DNA of 20,668 nt, from the NCBI GenBank assembly GCA_047921175.1, contig JBLRWQ010000052.1:1-20668 (forward strand). The letters are read 5' to 3'. A model generated the notes under the pieces. It did not search any database. It saw nothing but the letters and a program-made list of their open reading frames with translations, and was not told where the DNA came from. Both the position numbers and the translations under genes were made by a program. Source of the stretch: T1Sed10-7 sp047921175. GTDB taxonomy: Bacteria > Actinomycetota > Nitriliruptoria > Nitriliruptorales > Nitriliruptoraceae. Below are positions 20,573 to 20,668 of the stretch, piece by piece. Each line of letters begins with the position of its first letter. Position 1 is the stretch's first letter.

Positions 20573-20668
20573 GTGAGCACCCTGACCGGTGGCGACGCGC
20601 CGCTGCCTGCTGCCCGCCCCGGGCTCGACCTGTACGACACGACCCTGCGCGACGGCACCCAGCGCGAG
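20573..20668 (+). CDS. cimA: Citramalate synthase / isopropylmalate-synthase family, 3' end outside the window
   Basis: Only 32 codons are visible, from GTG 20573 (GAGGA seven bases upstream) to the end of the window. LDLYDTTLRDGTQRE is the N-terminal metal- and substrate-binding motif of the DRE-TIM metallolyase family (2-isopropylmalate, homocitrate and citramalate synthases). The DTTLRDGTQRE form, rather than DTTLRDGEQ, is typical of CimA-type enzymes, which condense pyruvate and acetyl-CoA to citramalate. The Ile-codon leader directly upstream supports a role in isoleucine synthesis. LeuA cannot be fully excluded with so little sequence. Confidence 0.8.
   Translation, partial: MSTLTGGDAPLPAARPGLDLYDTTLRDGTQRE

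Noticed and set aside
20550..20576. 8-codon ORF overlapping the cimA start as GTGA
   Set aside because: No Shine-Dalgarno precedes its ATG; likely chance, although its geometry recalls the uORF at 6032.

Overview
The window is a very GC-rich chromosomal segment (my estimate by eye is above 70% G+C) with frequent GTG starts, tight ATGA/GTGA gene overlaps and GGAGG-type ribosome binding sites. Gene content points to a high-GC actinobacterium: two Eis-type acetyltransferases, an actinobacterial-style LeuB, DUF2254 and RDD membrane proteins, and dodecin. A deep-branching lineage such as Nitriliruptoria is possible, but I cannot fix the taxon from the sequence. I see no tRNA, rRNA, CRISPR, transposase or phage gene; it reads as ordinary chromosome.

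Layout. 1-888: 3' part of a multicopper oxidase, facing a two-gene lgt plus small Cys-rich protein unit (895-1990, minus). 2170-3516: a DUF2254 membrane protein, converging on a coupled minus-strand pair, an enolase-superfamily o-succinylbenzoate synthase/N-succinylamino acid racemase and a GNAT acyltransferase (3520-5666). 5770-8545: a leucine operon made of a predicted promoter, a leucine-rich leader peptide, hairpins, a 14-codon uORF, a tautomerase-like small protein, leuC and leuD. 8716-10133 (minus): a YbaK/ProX-type deacylase and a D-2-hydroxyacid dehydrogenase. 10242-12268: murI, overlapping tail-to-tail with an M20 amidohydrolase. 12430-14275: a HAD hydrolase, a Cys-rich protein of unknown function and a Pro/Gly-rich RDD protein. 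14445-20017: leuB, ilvE, an HSL-family esterase and two tandem Eis-like acetyltransferases, several translationally coupled. 20103-20312: dodecin. 20332-20668: a leader peptide with four consecutive isoleucine codons, mutually exclusive hairpins, and the start of a citramalate/isopropylmalate synthase-type gene, most likely cimA.

The unifying theme is branched-chain amino acid synthesis. LeuC, LeuD and LeuB serve both the leucine pathway and the citramalate route to isoleucine, IlvE does the final transamination, and the CimA-type enzyme would start the isoleucine branch. Two units appear to sense the amino acid end product through ribosome stalling on leader peptides: an Ile4 leader before cimA (a well-formed, trp-like attenuator) and a Leu-rich leader before the tautomerase-leuCD unit (less clear-cut structure). 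These paired leaders are the most interesting content of the window. A second theme is D-amino acid metabolism: murI, and the racemase/GNAT pair that resembles the known D-to-L amino acid conversion pathway.
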